This document shows positions 6,127 through 6,294 of a DNA stretch of 6,294 nucleotides, piece after piece. The notes under the pieces were generated by a model, which was not told where the DNA came from, did no database searches, and saw nothing but the letters and a program-made list of their open reading frames with translations. Position 1 is the first letter of the stretch. Each line of letters starts with the position of its first letter. Source of the stretch: Thermoleophilia bacterium (GTDB lineage: Bacteria > Actinomycetota > Thermoleophilia > Gaiellales > Gaiellaceae); the NCBI GenBank assembly GCA_014534155.1, contig JACVSB010000108.1, positions 1 through 6,294 on the forward strand, given 5' to 3'. The position numbers and the translations under genes were made by a program.

Positions 6127-6294
6127 CGACGAAGTGAAACGCAGACGGAACGCCGAGCGCCCGAAAGAGAAGCCGCGTTAGCGCGAAGCGCCCTTCGTAC
6201 TCCCGACCGTGCACGAGGATCTCGAGCCCGGCCGTCTCGAATGTCCCGCGAATGGCGAGGTCGTCGACCCCTTCGAGGGCGTGACGCTCGGCCC
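6038..6294 (-). CDS. 3' end of an unidentified gene, possibly a methyltransferase C-terminus (partial)
   Basis: On the reverse strand one frame stays open from the window edge to a TAA at 6038-6040, giving the last 84 residues of a protein. From the edge to about position 6127 the frame shows strong G/C third positions and sensible protein composition, e.g. DDLAIRGTFETAGLEILVHG (10-29) and RFALTRLLFRALGVPSAFHF (35-54). The other two reverse frames over this stretch give low-quality Arg/Ser-rich readings. The pattern of a Gly-Leu-Glu beta strand followed by an Arg/Leu-rich helix and a final VVRLP strand resembles the end of some class I SAM-dependent methyltransferases, but this is a weak resemblance. 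The last ~28 residues (Pro/Gly/Arg/Gln-rich) run antisense to the flippase gene and look like a non-conserved tail. No terminator is visible between the two convergent genes. Function should be treated as unknown. Confidence 0.7.
   Translation of the reverse strand, partial: AERHALEGVDDLAIRGTFETAGLEILVHGREYEGRFALTRLLFRALGVPSAFHFVVRLPTEPPAGGAGRRGTQATQAERAPGET

Noticed and set aside
6127..6294. Non-coding 3' region with a terminator after the flippase
   Set aside because: I found no clear hairpin followed by a T-run, and the stretch is better explained as coding on the minus strand with strong third-position G/C.

Overview
The window is very GC-rich, and its coding frames prefer G or C at the third codon position. 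Several starts are GTG and genes are tightly packed, which suggests a high-GC actinobacterium. The glycoside hydrolase at the left edge has the secreted WNEP architecture that I associate with class Thermoleophilia (Solirubrobacterales/Gaiellales). That placement is an inference from protein flavour; there is no rRNA or marker gene here to confirm it.

Layout: (1) Positions 1-1122, minus strand, hold a secreted clan GH-A-like glycoside hydrolase whose C-terminus is cut by the window edge. (2) Positions 1123-1309 are a divergent intergenic region with a plausible -10 box for the hydrolase and a strong Shine-Dalgarno for the plus-strand operon. (3) Positions 1310-6126, plus strand, are a compact four-gene operon: a non-hydrolysing UDP-GlcNAc 2-epimerase (WecB/MnaA type), a predicted alpha/alpha-toroid protein of unknown function, a DUF354/COG1817 predicted GT-B glycosyltransferase, and a 14-helix Wzx/MATE-like polysaccharide flippase. 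The last three genes are chained by two GTGA start/stop overlaps. (4) Positions 6038-6294, minus strand, hold the 3' end of an unidentified gene that converges on the flippase gene and overlaps it by 89 bp.

The operon reads as a surface-glycan module. The epimerase would make UDP-ManNAc, the DUF354 protein would act on a sugar nucleotide or glycan intermediate, and the flippase would move the lipid-linked product across the membrane. The toroid protein lies between the epimerase and the glycosyltransferase, so it is probably an enzyme or binding factor for the same glycan, but its chemistry cannot be read from sequence. The divergent secreted hydrolase could trim or degrade an extracellular polysaccharide. 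No WecC-type UDP-ManNAc dehydrogenase, initiating phosphoglycosyltransferase, polymerase or ligase is visible, so the pathway is incomplete within the window. No RNA genes, insertion sequences, CRISPR arrays or long repeats were seen.
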